Assembly: GCA_001953215.1 (NCBI GenBank)
Contig: CP019169.1
Location: 2,232,001 to 2,296,000, forward strand
Source of the DNA: Betaproteobacteria bacterium GR16-43
GTDB lineage: Bacteria; Pseudomonadota; Gammaproteobacteria; Burkholderiales; Usitatibacteraceae
Length of the DNA: 64,000 nucleotides
Direction of reading: 5' to 3'
Shown here: in pieces, positions 41,920-50,978 of the stretch
Layout: the number at the start of each line of letters is the position of its first letter
How positions within the stretch are numbered: position 1 is the stretch's first letter
Translations under genes and position numbers: made by a program
Notes under the pieces: generated by a model
The model's input: the letters and a program-made list of their open reading frames with translations, nothing else
Told to the model about the DNA's origin: nothing
Database searches by the model: none

Positions 41920-42429
41920 TCAGACTGATCCGCCGATGCGCGGACGGATCTCGTTCTGCACCGACTTCACGCCGTCGACGCTGCCCGCATAGCGGCCCGC
42001 ACGGTACGCCTGGCCCGCGGTCGAGGTGTACCCGGTGAGCGTCACGACGGAGTCCTTCGACTCCACGCCGATCTTCCCGGAGAGGTTCGGCGATTGCGCG
42101 AGCTTGTCCATCACGAGCGCCTGGATGCGCTCGTCCACCGTGAGGCGGCGATCTTCCACCGTGATGGGCGGATTGGGTTCCGCGACCGGCGCCGGCGTCG
42201 CATTCGTGGCGGGCACGATCACCGTTTCGTTCGACGACAGGCTTTCGGTCGGGGGCAGGGGCTCCAGCGGAGTCACGATCGGTGCGGCTTCGGGAGGAAG
42301 GGTGTCGCTCTGCGCCACGAGCACGCCATCCTTGTAGACGAAGTATTCGGTCGCGGCCCACGAGGACGCGGCGACGGCGGCGAGTGCGACGACCAATGCG
42401 GCATTGCGAAGCTTCAGGTGATTCTTCAT
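41920..42429 (-). CDS. BON-domain periplasmic protein
   Basis: A 169-residue exported protein with a signal peptide ending near AASSWAATE. A proline-rich linker (PPEAAPIVTPLEPLPP) follows, and then a single BON domain (about 95-165) with LSGKIGVESKDSVVTLTGYT and DGVKSVQNEI. BON domains bind phospholipids, and proteins such as OsmY stabilise the envelope under stress. No partner genes are adjacent. Confidence 0.9.
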   Translation of the reverse strand: MKNHLKLRNAALVVALAAVAASSWAATEYFVYKDGVLVAQSDTLPPEAAPIVTPLEPLPPTESLSSNETVIVPATNATPAPVAEPNPPITVEDRRLTVDERIQALVMDKLAQSPNLSGKIGVESKDSVVTLTGYTSTAGQAYRAGRYAGSVDGVKSVQNEIRPRIGGSV

Positions 42430-42542
42430 GCGGGCATCTCCCGTTTGGTGTGGACACTGAGGTTAAGAGTGCCACGACTCGCCGGGAGTTCGATCATTCG
42501 TGCAGGAACTTTTTGCGTGCGTCGCCGATCGACGACGCCGTC

Positions 42543-44225
42543 TCAATTCGGCGACGCCTTCGGAGGGGCTGAAGGCATCGGGGTCGGAGGCGCGGGGTCG
42601 CACGGATCGAAGAGATCCAGCGCGGGTTTGTACTCCACCGATTCGATCTCCATGAACCCGAGCACCGTCGCATAGACGTTGTCGTGGCTGCGCGGCACCT
42701 TCGTCTGCTTCTCCATGCATCCGCGGTCCCAGCGCTCGAGCTTGAGAAATTCGGGCGACACCCAGGCGAACATCGGCACGTGCGTCTGCTCCTTCGGCGC
42801 CACTGCATACGGCATCCCGTGCAGGAACAGGCCGGATTCGCCAAGCGACTCCCCGTGGTCGGAAACGTAGAGGAGGGAAGTGGCGTACTGGTTCGCGACC
42901 TTCTGCAGCACCTTGATCGTCTCGCCGATCACGTGGTCGGTGTAGAGGATCGTGTTGTCGTAGGTGTTGCGCAGCGCCGCGACATCGCACGACGAGAGGT
43001 CGCTCGTCTTGCACACCGGCGTGAATTTCTCGAAGGCCGGCGGGTAGCGCTTGTAGTACGCAGGACCGTGGCTGCCCTTGAGATGCAGGACCACGAGCGT
43101 GTCGCGGGTCTCGTGGCGGATCTTCGATTCGAGCCCATCCAGGAGGATCTCGTCGAGGCACTCCGCGCGTTCCTCGCACCAGCGGGGATTGTTGGAGCCG
43201 GTGAAATCCTGGAAATCGGCCTTGTCGCAGACGCCCTTGCAGCCGGAATCGTTATCCAGCCAGAGTACGCGCGCCTTGGCGCGCACGACCACGTCGATGA
43301 GCGTCTCGTTCTGCCGGCCCCGCAGCAGCGAGAACTCGTGCCGCGTGAATCCCGAGAAGATGCACGGGACCGAGATCGCGGTCGCGGTGCCGCAGCTTTC
43401 CGTGTCGGGAAAGTAGAAGCCTTTCGCGGCGCGCATGCGCGGCGTGGTCTCGCGCAGGTAACCGTTCAGCCCGTGGTTCTGCGCGCGCGCCGTCTCGCCC
43501 AGCACGAGCACCAGCAACCGCGGTTTCTGGATGGCGTAGGCCTGGTGCGCATCGGTGCCGCGGGGCGCCCGCGTGGTGTTGGTCGCAAGCTCGCTCACGC
43601 CCAGCGTGATCGCGGCCGCGACGACGTTGGCCGGGGCCACGGAGTCGAACGTCACGTGGCGGTTGCGGGTGGCCGCCGCATAGCGCGAGTACTGCGCATA
43701 GACCAGGAGCGAGGTCGAGACGATGAAGAGCGACAGCAGCAGTACGGGCCGCGCCGTCGCCCGGAACCAGCCGGCAGTCGCGCGAAGCGGGATGCGCGCG
43801 AGGACGACCGCGGGCAGCACGCCGATCACGAGGAACCAGGCCAGCATGCGCCAGTGCAAGAGGTCGATGGTCTCGGCGAGGTCGGTCTGGAGGATGTTCA
43901 ACAGCATCGTCTTGTCGAACCGCGTGCCCAGGAACACGCTGAAGTAGGACAGGATCGCTCCCGCCAGGACCACCCCCACGCAGAGCGCCTTCGCGCTCCG
44001 TCCCCAGAAGAGGAGCCCGAGCGCCAGCAGCATGAAGAAGGCCGTGGTGAACACGAACATCCACCCGCCGAGCGTGAAGGCGAGGGCGCCCAAGCCCTCG
44101 CCCGCCGAGGGCGAGTCGAAGAACAGCTTGGCGACGTGCGCGTTGGGAACCGTCGCGATCCATGCTGCGGTAACCAGGAAGAACTGCGTACGGGTCAACC
44201 CACCGGGGCGTTGTCCGAATCTCAT
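42543..44225 (-). CDS. Lipid A/LPS phosphoethanolamine transferase (EptA-like)
   Basis: A 560-residue inner-membrane enzyme. Five N-terminal helices (about residues 15-180) are followed by a periplasmic alkaline-phosphatase-fold domain. The metal and catalytic motifs are LGETARAQNHGLNGY (glutamate ligand), SCGTATAISVPCIFS (nucleophilic threonine) and YVSDHGESLGE (Asp-His ligands). Several paired cysteines match EptA disulfides. It adds phosphoethanolamine to lipid A and would lower susceptibility to cationic peptides such as polymyxin. It is not linked to a two-component system here. Confidence 0.9.
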   Translation of the reverse strand: MRFGQRPGGLTRTQFFLVTAAWIATVPNAHVAKLFFDSPSAGEGLGALAFTLGGWMFVFTTAFFMLLALGLLFWGRSAKALCVGVVLAGAILSYFSVFLGTRFDKTMLLNILQTDLAETIDLLHWRMLAWFLVIGVLPAVVLARIPLRATAGWFRATARPVLLLSLFIVSTSLLVYAQYSRYAAATRNRHVTFDSVAPANVVAAAITLGVSELATNTTRAPRGTDAHQAYAIQKPRLLVLVLGETARAQNHGLNGYLRETTPRMRAAKGFYFPDTESCGTATAISVPCIFSGFTRHEFSLLRGRQNETLIDVVVRAKARVLWLDNDSGCKGVCDKADFQDFTGSNNPRWCEERAECLDEILLDGLESKIRHETRDTLVVLHLKGSHGPAYYKRYPPAFEKFTPVCKTSDLSSCDVAALRNTYDNTILYTDHVIGETIKVLQKVANQYATSLLYVSDHGESLGESGLFLHGMPYAVAPKEQTHVPMFAWVSPEFLKLERWDRGCMEKQTKVPRSHDNVYATVLGFMEIESVEYKPALDLFDPCDPAPPTPMPSAPPKASPN

Positions 44226-44251
44226 GGGAGGAGATTACCCCATGCGGCAGC

Positions 44252-44282
44252 CCAAAAAAAAAGCCCCGGTGGACCGGGGCTT
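44252..44282 (-). terminator. Rho-independent terminator of TonB-receptor gene
   Basis: On the minus strand a perfect 9-bp stem AAGCCCCGG/CCGGGGCTT with loop TCCA is followed by nine uninterrupted T residues. It lies 18 bp after the stop of the TonB receptor and 27 bp before the transferase ATG, separating the two transcripts. Confidence 0.92.
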
Positions 44283-44299
44283 CCAGGGTGACGCCAGGG

Positions 44300-47011
44300 T
44301 TACTTGAACTTGTAGCTCGCGTTCATCGTGTAGTAGCGGCCGAGCGCGTTGTGGAACTGCGCGTTGAAGCCCTGCGCCGTGGTGACCGAGAAGTTCGGGT
44401 CGTAGGGCGCGGGCCGGTCCTGCAGGTTGCGAACGAGCAGGCCCAGCTGGAGGTTCTTGAGGCCGCTCCACACCACGCCCACGTCGACCGTCGTCCAGGG
44501 TTTCACGCGGCAGCTCGGATCGGTGATCTGGGTGGCGGAGAAGCTGCATCCGCCGCCCTGCGCGGCCGTGCCCGCGGCGCCGTCGAACCATCCGCGCACG
44601 TAGTTCGCGCGGGCGGTGAAGGCCCAGGGGCCGTAGTCCCAGGTCGACGAGATGTTGCCCTTGAAGTGCGGCAGCGCATCTGCCGGCCCGCCGAACGTGC
44701 CGGCCTGGTCGATGATCGGGTCGGTCGTCGCCACCGCGTACTTGTAGTGCGCGAGGTACGTGCCGCCGAGCGTCGTGGTGATCTTGCCCATGTCGGCGGG
44801 GCGCGCGGTCCACGCGAAGTCCACGTCGATGCCGCTCACCTCGGTGGAGGCCAGGTTGAAGAACTGGCGCAGCACCGCGAAGATCGGACCCGAGTTCGGC
44901 ACGCCCGGGAGCCACGTCGCCTGGTTCGGGTCCCGCACGATCGCCGCCGGGAACTGCGACTCCCGTGCGAGCAGGTAGGCCGCGGAGAAGCGGTCGATCT
45001 GGTCCTTGCGCTTGATGTACCAGTAGTCGAACGTCGCGGAGAGGTCGCGGGTGGGCGAGACGATGAAGCCCAGCGTGTAGTTGTTCGACTTCTCCGGCTT
45101 CAGGTCCGGGTTCGCGCGGATGTACGACGCGAAGCTGGTCGAGCAGTCGCGGACGTTCGCGTCGAACACCGGGCAGCGCAGCGGATCGCGCACGCCGTTG
45201 TTGAACGCCTGCACGCTCGACTCCGAGATCTGCGTGAGCGACGGCGCGCGGAAGCCCTTGGCGTACGTGCCGCGGAATCCCAGAGTGCTCCACGGCGTGT
45301 ACTTGATGCCGACCTTCGGCGTCGTGGCATTGCCGAAGTCGCTGTAGTGCTCCGTGCGGATGGCCAGCTGGGCTTCCACGTTCTTCACGACCGGGACCGA
45401 GACTTCCGCGTAGAGCGCCGAGACGTTCCGGTCCCCCTTCGCGGCCGAGGTGCCGCGGCCGACGATGTCGCCGGCCACGATCTTCGGATCCGAGACGATC
45501 TCGAGCTCTTCCTTGCGGACTTCCACGCCCACCGAGATGGCGAGCGGGCCGCCGGCCAGGTTCATGAGCTCGCGCGAACCGCGCAGGTCCCAGCTCGTGA
45601 TCGACGATTCGCCGGTTTCCGTGAAGCCGGTCGAGATCTGGCTGATCACTTCCGGGGTGTTCTGCCGTCCGTCGAAGCGATAGCTGGCGTTGTTCACGGC
45701 GGCCTGCAGGCCCGGGAAGTAGAGGTAGCCGCCGTTCTTGTCCTCGCGCTCGTTCTTCGTGTAGAGGAATGCGGTCTCGTAGTCCCAGGCGCCGAAGTTG
45801 CCCTTCACGCCCAGCACCGTGCGGGTCGTTTCGTTCGTCTGGCTGTCGGTACGCCGGCCCACGTCGACGAACGAGTAGGCCGCGGCCACGGGAACGGTGG
45901 TCGGGTTGTCCGGGTGGCCCACGGGCAGGATCAACCGGTACTGGCGGAGGTTGCCGGCCGCCGTACCCCACACCGAGATCGCATTGCTGAACGAGGCGGG
46001 GTTGCTGAAGTAGTCCGTCTTCACCTCGGAGTAGAGGAACTCCCCGAAGAGCGTGTGCTGGGCGGTGAGCGCCAGCGAGCCGCGCAGGTACGCGTCCTTG
46101 CGATCCTGGTCGAAGATGACGTTGACGTCCTTGTACAGGTCGTATCGGCAGCGCGCGTTGATGACCTGCTCGGGCGGGCAATGGCTGTCGACGCCCACGA
46201 ACGTGGCGAAGTTTCCGTTGCCCAGCACGTTCTCGCGGAAGTAGTTGCCGGGATAGCCGTTGGCCGTCTGCGTCGTGCGCCAGGCGCCCAGGCGCACGTT
46301 GTCGTCGATCGCGACGTGGTTCAACTCCTTGATGTTCACCGGATCGCGGTGATAGGCCTCGAAGCTGCCCAGGATGTTGAAGCGGTTCTTCTCCAGCGTG
46401 CCGTAGCCCAGCGTGGCGCTCGCGCGGTACGTGCGAAATTCGCTCTGCTCGTTCTGGCTCATGGAGGCCGATACCTCGGCGCCGTCATAGTCGGCGCGAA
46501 GGATGATGTTCACCACGCCGGCCAGCGCATCCGAGCCGTAGATGGCGGAGGCGCCGTCCTTGAGGATCTCGATGCGCTCGATCGCGTCGACCGGGATCGA
46601 ATTCAGGTTATAGACCGTCGAGTTGCCGGTATTCGGGTCCGCGTACGCGCCCGGCGACATGCGTCGTCCGTTCAGGAGCACGAGGGTCGCGTTCGAGCCC
46701 AGGCCGCGCAACGAAACCGTCTGCGCGCCGCCGGAGAAGCTGTTGGACGACATGTCGAGCTGGCTGCCGGCGCTCACGGCGGGCACATTGCGCAACAATT
46801 CAGCGATGTCGCGCTGGCCGCTCTGCTGGATCTGCTCGCGCGTGATGGTCACGACGGGCGAAGGCGTCTCCGTGTCGGTGCGCTTGATGTTCGTGCCCGT
46901 CACGTTGATCTTCTCGACTTGCTGCGCGTGGACCGCCGTCGCCGTGAAGGCTGCAGCGCCCAAGCCGTACGCGAGCGCCCTCATGAGGCGCTTTCTGTTC
47001 ATCGTTTTCAT
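44300..47011 (-). CDS. TonB-dependent outer-membrane receptor, second copy
   Basis: A 903-residue receptor of the long, oar-like or SusC-adjacent class. The signal peptide ends near ATAVHAQQ; VEKINVTGTNIKRTDTETPSP opens the plug, VERIEILKDGASAIYGSDALAGVVNI follows in pattern, and the barrel ends with NASYKFK. The ATG at 47011 has GGGAG 7 nt upstream. Such receptors take up oligosaccharides, peptides or aromatic compounds. It has its own terminator and diverges from the repeat-esterase gene across 142 bp. Confidence 0.9.
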   Translation of the reverse strand: MKTMNRKRLMRALAYGLGAAAFTATAVHAQQVEKINVTGTNIKRTDTETPSPVVTITREQIQQSGQRDIAELLRNVPAVSAGSQLDMSSNSFSGGAQTVSLRGLGSNATLVLLNGRRMSPGAYADPNTGNSTVYNLNSIPVDAIERIEILKDGASAIYGSDALAGVVNIILRADYDGAEVSASMSQNEQSEFRTYRASATLGYGTLEKNRFNILGSFEAYHRDPVNIKELNHVAIDDNVRLGAWRTTQTANGYPGNYFRENVLGNGNFATFVGVDSHCPPEQVINARCRYDLYKDVNVIFDQDRKDAYLRGSLALTAQHTLFGEFLYSEVKTDYFSNPASFSNAISVWGTAAGNLRQYRLILPVGHPDNPTTVPVAAAYSFVDVGRRTDSQTNETTRTVLGVKGNFGAWDYETAFLYTKNEREDKNGGYLYFPGLQAAVNNASYRFDGRQNTPEVISQISTGFTETGESSITSWDLRGSRELMNLAGGPLAISVGVEVRKEELEIVSDPKIVAGDIVGRGTSAAKGDRNVSALYAEVSVPVVKNVEAQLAIRTEHYSDFGNATTPKVGIKYTPWSTLGFRGTYAKGFRAPSLTQISESSVQAFNNGVRDPLRCPVFDANVRDCSTSFASYIRANPDLKPEKSNNYTLGFIVSPTRDLSATFDYWYIKRKDQIDRFSAAYLLARESQFPAAIVRDPNQATWLPGVPNSGPIFAVLRQFFNLASTEVSGIDVDFAWTARPADMGKITTTLGGTYLAHYKYAVATTDPIIDQAGTFGGPADALPHFKGNISSTWDYGPWAFTARANYVRGWFDGAAGTAAQGGGCSFSATQITDPSCRVKPWTTVDVGVVWSGLKNLQLGLLVRNLQDRPAPYDPNFSVTTAQGFNAQFHNALGRYYTMNASYKFK

Positions 47012-47153
47012 GGGTCTCCCGATTGATGCTTTGGTGTTAATAGGTGGGTGCTGGCACAGACTAGCGACACCGTGCGTTCGGTGAGAAACAGTCGGTAACT
47101 AAATGGAACATTTGTTTCGGTTTGTGGCGCGGGAAAGATGTAGATTCCCGATC

Positions 47154-48710
47154 ATGAAAAGACTCTTCGCGATCGCATTCCTCGCCCTCGCGGCCGCGCT
47201 CCCCGCGGCCGCGCAGACTTTCGGGGGCGCGATGTCGGGCTCGTGGTGGGATGCGTCGAGGGCCGGCGAAGGCCAGTTCATCACCTTCGAGACGGTGGGC
47301 AATCGCAACGTCGTCTACCTCGCCTACTTCACCTATACGGAAGATGGGCGCGCCACCTGGCAGGTCGGCAACGTCGACTACGTCCCGGGCGCGACCAGCC
47401 TCACCATCCCGCTCATCACCGGCTCGGGCGCGCGTTTCGGAGCGGCCTTCAACGCGAGCGACGTGCGCACCGTCGCCACGGGCACGGCGACGCTCGAATT
47501 CGTCTCGTGCTCCCGCATGCGCATGCGCCACACGGGCATCGCCGGCGTGGTCCTCGACCTCACGCGCACGGTGGGGCCGCTCGCCGGGGCCGGGTGCGGC
47601 GAGACCCCGCCCTCGGTGAAGGCGCTCACGGGCGTGGTCTCGGGATCGTGGTGGAACGCCGGGCGCGGCGGCGAGGGGCAGTTCATCAACTTCGAGACGC
47701 TGGGCAACCGCAACGTGGCCTTCCTCGCGTACTTCACCTATACGGCGGACGGCGCGGCCACATGGCTGGTAGGTAACGCGGACTACACGATCGGGTCACG
47801 AAATATCACAATCCCGCTCGTCAGCGGATCGGGCGCCCGCTTCGGCACGGCGTTCCGGGCGCAGGACGTGCAGGTCGCGAATGCGGGCACGGCCACGCTC
47901 GAGCTGACGTCGTGCTCGACGTTGCGCCTCAGCTACTCCGGCACGCAGTCCTTCGCGCACAACATCTCGCGCCTGGTCGGACCGCTCACGGGCCTGCCCT
48001 GCGTGGACAACCCGGCCACCGGCACGCCGCTGGCCAACGAGACGCACTTCGACCAGTACGACTCGGCGCACACCCACTTTGCGTATCCCATCACGATCTA
48101 CTTCCCGCCGGGCTATGTGCCGGGCAGCGCCAACCATCCGGTCATCTACGCAGCGGATTCCGAATTCCTGTTCCAGGGCATTGCCGACACGGTGCGCGCG
48201 CGGGGCTACAACGCCATCGTGGTTGCCGTGGGCAATGGCGGCTCGGACCGGCGCTTCATCGACTACGTGAGCCCGGGCTGGACGCAATACTTCCGCTTCC
48301 TCAAGTTCGAGCTGATGCCGTACATCGAGACGCAGTACCGCGTCGATCGCACGCGGCGCTCCTACGTGGGCTATTCGCTCTCGGGTTCGTTCGCAGGCGT
48401 GGCGATGCTGATGGACGATCCGTTCGACCGGCGTTTCGCGAGCTTCCTCTCCATCGACGGCTCGTTCTGGAACCAGACGATCAACATCTACAGCATCGAA
48501 GAGGAACTCTTCAGCGCAACGCGCAACGTTCCCGTGTCGCTCTACCTCGCCTCCGCGGAGAACCGCCAGTCGATCGCGAATTTCTTCGAGCGCGTGTCCG
48601 CGCGCCGCTACGTGGGCCTGCGCATGATCAACCGCGACTACGCGCTTTCGCACGCGGCCGTCGTGGCGCCCGCCATCACCGACGGCCTGGCATTCATCTT
48701 CGGGAACTGA
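47154..48710 (+). CDS. Exported tandem-repeat protein fused to esterase-D-like domain
   Basis: A 518-residue secreted fusion. After the signal peptide (ALPAAAQ) come two copies of a roughly 140-residue beta-rich module, each opening with GSWW and GEGQFI, followed by an NRNV...YFTYT...ATW pattern. Each ends with a conserved cysteine pair around SC and GC/PC. A C-terminal alpha/beta hydrolase domain of the esterase-D type (about 305-518) has IYFPPGYVPG, nucleophile GYSLSGSFAG and a histidine in LSHAAVV. I start it at 47154 because the earlier ATG at 47103 adds 17 residues before the signal peptide. The repeats may bind a polymer that the esterase deacylates. Confidence 0.85.
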   Translation: MKRLFAIAFLALAAALPAAAQTFGGAMSGSWWDASRAGEGQFITFETVGNRNVVYLAYFTYTEDGRATWQVGNVDYVPGATSLTIPLITGSGARFGAAFNASDVRTVATGTATLEFVSCSRMRMRHTGIAGVVLDLTRTVGPLAGAGCGETPPSVKALTGVVSGSWWNAGRGGEGQFINFETLGNRNVAFLAYFTYTADGAATWLVGNADYTIGSRNITIPLVSGSGARFGTAFRAQDVQVANAGTATLELTSCSTLRLSYSGTQSFAHNISRLVGPLTGLPCVDNPATGTPLANETHFDQYDSAHTHFAYPITIYFPPGYVPGSANHPVIYAADSEFLFQGIADTVRARGYNAIVVAVGNGGSDRRFIDYVSPGWTQYFRFLKFELMPYIETQYRVDRTRRSYVGYSLSGSFAGVAMLMDDPFDRRFASFLSIDGSFWNQTINIYSIEEELFSATRNVPVSLYLASAENRQSIANFFERVSARRYVGLRMINRDYALSHAAVVAPAITDGLAFIFGN

Positions 48711-48734
48711 TCCGTTCGGCGGCATAATCGGTCG

Positions 48735-49649
48735 ATGGATCTCATCGACCTGGTCATTCGCTTCGGCACTCCGCTCGTGGTCATCGCGGTCCTCCTGGAA
48801 CAGGGCGGCCTGCCGCTGCCCGCGGCGCCGCTGCTGGTCGTCGCCGGGGCGCTCGCCGACACGGGGTCGATGCGCGCGGATGTCCTGCTCAGCGCCGCGG
48901 TCGTCGCGTGCCTGCTCGCCGACCACGTGTGGTTCTCGCTCGGGCGCGCGTACGGGCGCAAGGTCCTGGGCACGATCTGCCGCGTCTCCCTCTCGCCGGA
49001 CACGTGCGTGCGCCAGACCGACGACCTCATCCGCAAGCACGGGGCGCCCTTGCTGCTGGTGGCGAAATTCATTCCCGGGGTCTCGGCCGTGGCCATCCCG
49101 TCGGCCGCGGCCAACGGCCTTGCGTACCGGCGCTTCGTGCTCTTCGACGTATTGGGCGCATTCGCCTGGGCGGGCGCCTACCTCGGCGCCGGCATGATCT
49201 TCAGCCGCGAGGTGAACCGCCTGCTCGATCGCATGAACACCGTGGGCTCGTGGTCGCTCGCCGTCTTCGGGGCGTTGATCGGGGTCTATGTCGCCGTGAA
49301 GCTCGCCCACCGCCAGCGCCTGAAGCGCCTGCATCGGCTGGTGCGCATCTCGCCGGCAGAGATGATGAAGTTGCTGGAAAACGATCCCGAGGCCGTGATC
49401 GTCGATGCGCGGTCGCAGCTCGCCCGGGAAGCGGACGTGCGGGCCTTTCCGCGCTCCGTGGTCCTCGGCGACCGGACCATCGTCGAAGTGCTGCCCCTCG
49501 AGCAACGCGGCCGCACCATCGTCACCTTCTGCACCTGCCCCAACGAGGCGAGCGCGGCGCTGCTGGCCGAGCAGCTCATCAAGGCGGGCTACGAGCGCGT
49601 GCGGGTACTGACGGGCGGGGAAGCGGCGCTGGAGATGCTGGCGCAGTAG
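48735..49649 (+). CDS. DedA-family membrane protein fused to rhodanese domain
   Basis: A 304-residue protein. The N-terminal DedA/SNARE-associated domain (about 1-195) has four or five helices and the family motif FIPGVSAVAIPSAAANGL. The C-terminal rhodanese-like domain (about 205-304) has VIVDARSQLAREADVRAFP and the active-site loop TFCTCPNEASA with two cysteines. DedA proteins act in membrane-lipid or proton homeostasis and lipid scrambling. The fusion recurs in proteobacteria. It begins 24 bp after the repeat-esterase gene. Confidence 0.88.
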   Translation: MDLIDLVIRFGTPLVVIAVLLEQGGLPLPAAPLLVVAGALADTGSMRADVLLSAAVVACLLADHVWFSLGRAYGRKVLGTICRVSLSPDTCVRQTDDLIRKHGAPLLLVAKFIPGVSAVAIPSAAANGLAYRRFVLFDVLGAFAWAGAYLGAGMIFSREVNRLLDRMNTVGSWSLAVFGALIGVYVAVKLAHRQRLKRLHRLVRISPAEMMKLLENDPEAVIVDARSQLAREADVRAFPRSVVLGDRTIVEVLPLEQRGRTIVTFCTCPNEASAALLAEQLIKAGYERVRVLTGGEAALEMLAQ

Positions 49650-49670
49650 CCGCTGGGCGATCGCCCGTGG

Positions 49671-49952
49671 TCACTTTTGTGCGCTGTCGACCGTTCCGTT
49701 CACCGTGACCTGCTGCTTGTCGCGTTCGTTGCCCTGGCGATCGCGCTGGAATCCCCCGTGGTCCGGATCGTCCCCGTATTCCGGGTCGGAACCCGCTTCC
49801 GGCGCGGGACTCGGATCGTGGGTTCCGGGCTCGAAGCTGCGGGGTTGGTCGAAATTGCCTTCCTTCGCGTAGCCCTCCGGCGGGCGCGGCGTGCCGTCGC
49901 TGTGGTTGGTGTCGGTGGCGCGGTCGCTCTGGCCGCTTCTCGTCTTGTCCAT
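49671..49952 (-). CDS. Small hydrophilic protein of unknown function
   Basis: The 93-residue product is extremely hydrophilic, rich in Asp, Gly, Pro, Asn and Gln, with no hydrophobic core. That suggests a disordered protein, of the kind seen among stress- or desiccation-linked small proteins. GGAG lies 8 nt before the ATG at 49952. I see no family match. It is convergent with the DedA gene. Confidence 0.55.
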   Translation of the reverse strand: MDKTRSGQSDRATDTNHSDGTPRPPEGYAKEGNFDQPRSFEPGTHDPSPAPEAGSDPEYGDDPDHGGFQRDRQGNERDKQQVTVNGTVDSAQK

Positions 49953-50213
49953 GGGAGGCTCCGTGCGTGGAACTGGGTCCTCCAGAAATAGCACGCGGCC
50001 CCCGGGCGCCCCCTAGGACCCGTCCGATTCGCGTGTAGGCGCCGCTCCGGTGAGGACGCCATGAGAGTTCCGTGAGGATTCGGGGGGCGATCCGAAGGAA
50101 TCCAGGAGGAATCGCGGGGCGCAGGAGGGGAAATTGGCCGGACTTTCGGCAGGACCGGTGAGGGGGTGGCATCCCAAAGTGGGCTCGTCATCCAACCCCC
50201 GAAAGGAAACGCC

Positions 50214-50357
50214 ATGAACGCCCGAGCCCCCCGCCCGAAGGTCAAGAAGGAAGACGCCGGCATCAGCATCAACCCCGACGCCGACCGGCCCTACAACCTG
50301 CTGCAGCGCCTGTACCTGCGCATGCTGGGCACGCTCCTGGCGCGCCCGCTCATCTAG
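50214..50357 (+). CDS. Tiny basic protein of unknown function (47 aa)
   Basis: The ATG at 50214 follows GAAAGGAAACGCC, a good ribosome site. The product starts MNARAPRPKVKKEDAGISIN and ends in an amphipathic helix (YNLLQRLYLRMLGTLLARPL), a plausible peripheral membrane anchor. A second tiny gene follows after 33 bp. No family recognised. Confidence 0.5.
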   Translation: MNARAPRPKVKKEDAGISINPDADRPYNLLQRLYLRMLGTLLARPLI

Positions 50358-50390
50358 GTGACGACGATGTTCATGCTCTAGGAGACCCCC

Positions 50391-50549
50391 ATGTATGACC
50401 GACACCAGAACCAGGTCCTGGCCGTGGCAACCGACAAGCGCCCGCGGCGAGCACCCGCGCTCCGCAAGGTGACTTTCTCGTGGCGCCGCGCGCTGCGGGA
50501 CATCGAAGGGGCCTGCGGGGCCGCCGCCACCCGGCTCCCGATGCGCTAG
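50391..50549 (+). CDS. Tiny basic protein of unknown function (52 aa)
   Basis: The ATG at 50391 is preceded by GGAG at about 10 nt. The arginine-rich product (MYDRHQNQVLAVATDKRPRR, then VTFSWRRALRDIEGACGAA) has no recognised family. Its position right after the 47-aa gene suggests co-transcription. Confidence is low because both are short. Confidence 0.4.
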   Translation: MYDRHQNQVLAVATDKRPRRAPALRKVTFSWRRALRDIEGACGAAATRLPMR

Positions 50550-50615
50550 CATTTGTTAGCTATACTCCTTGCATAAGGCCAGCCCACTGGCCCGGCTCCT
50601 CATCAGGGAGGCACC

Positions 50616-50978
50616 ATGAACCACCGTCATGCCCGTGCGGCGTTGCTGTTCGCCGCCCTCGCGGTCCCTTCGGCCCAGGCGCTTCCCCCGGGCCCCGCGG
50701 ACGTCGACATCCCGAAGATCATCACGAACCTCGACCTGGATCGCCATCGAAGCGAAGCCCATGCGCGGTGCGTGGGAGACGTGCCCGCCTCGATCTATTG
50801 GCTGAACGAGCCGCGGATCGCCGACTACTGCGTGCTCCGTTACGGTGCGCCGCGCAAGGTGGGCGTCTTCGTCGGCGTGCTGCTTTCGCTCGAGCTCGAG
50901 CGGGAGGGGCGGCGCGCCGAGTCGGCGGTGGTCGATGCGCTCGTGGACGTGCAGTCCGCCACGCCTCCCGATCCCTAG
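50616..50978 (+). CDS. Small exported protein of unknown function
   Basis: A 120-residue secreted protein. The signal peptide ends near PSAQALPP; the mature part has two cysteines (HARCVGD and DYCVLR) that could bond. A good GGGAGG ribosome site lies about 7 nt before the ATG. It ends 4 nt into the convergent M20 deacylase gene. No family recognised. Confidence 0.6.
   Translation: MNHRHARAALLFAALAVPSAQALPPGPADVDIPKIITNLDLDRHRSEAHARCVGDVPASIYWLNEPRIADYCVLRYGAPRKVGVFVGVLLSLELEREGRRAESAVVDALVDVQSATPPDP

Noticed and set aside
44288-47026. A 912-codon plus-strand open frame
   Set aside because: Antisense to the TonB receptor, which has signal peptide, plug and barrel; the frame is a GC-rich shadow.
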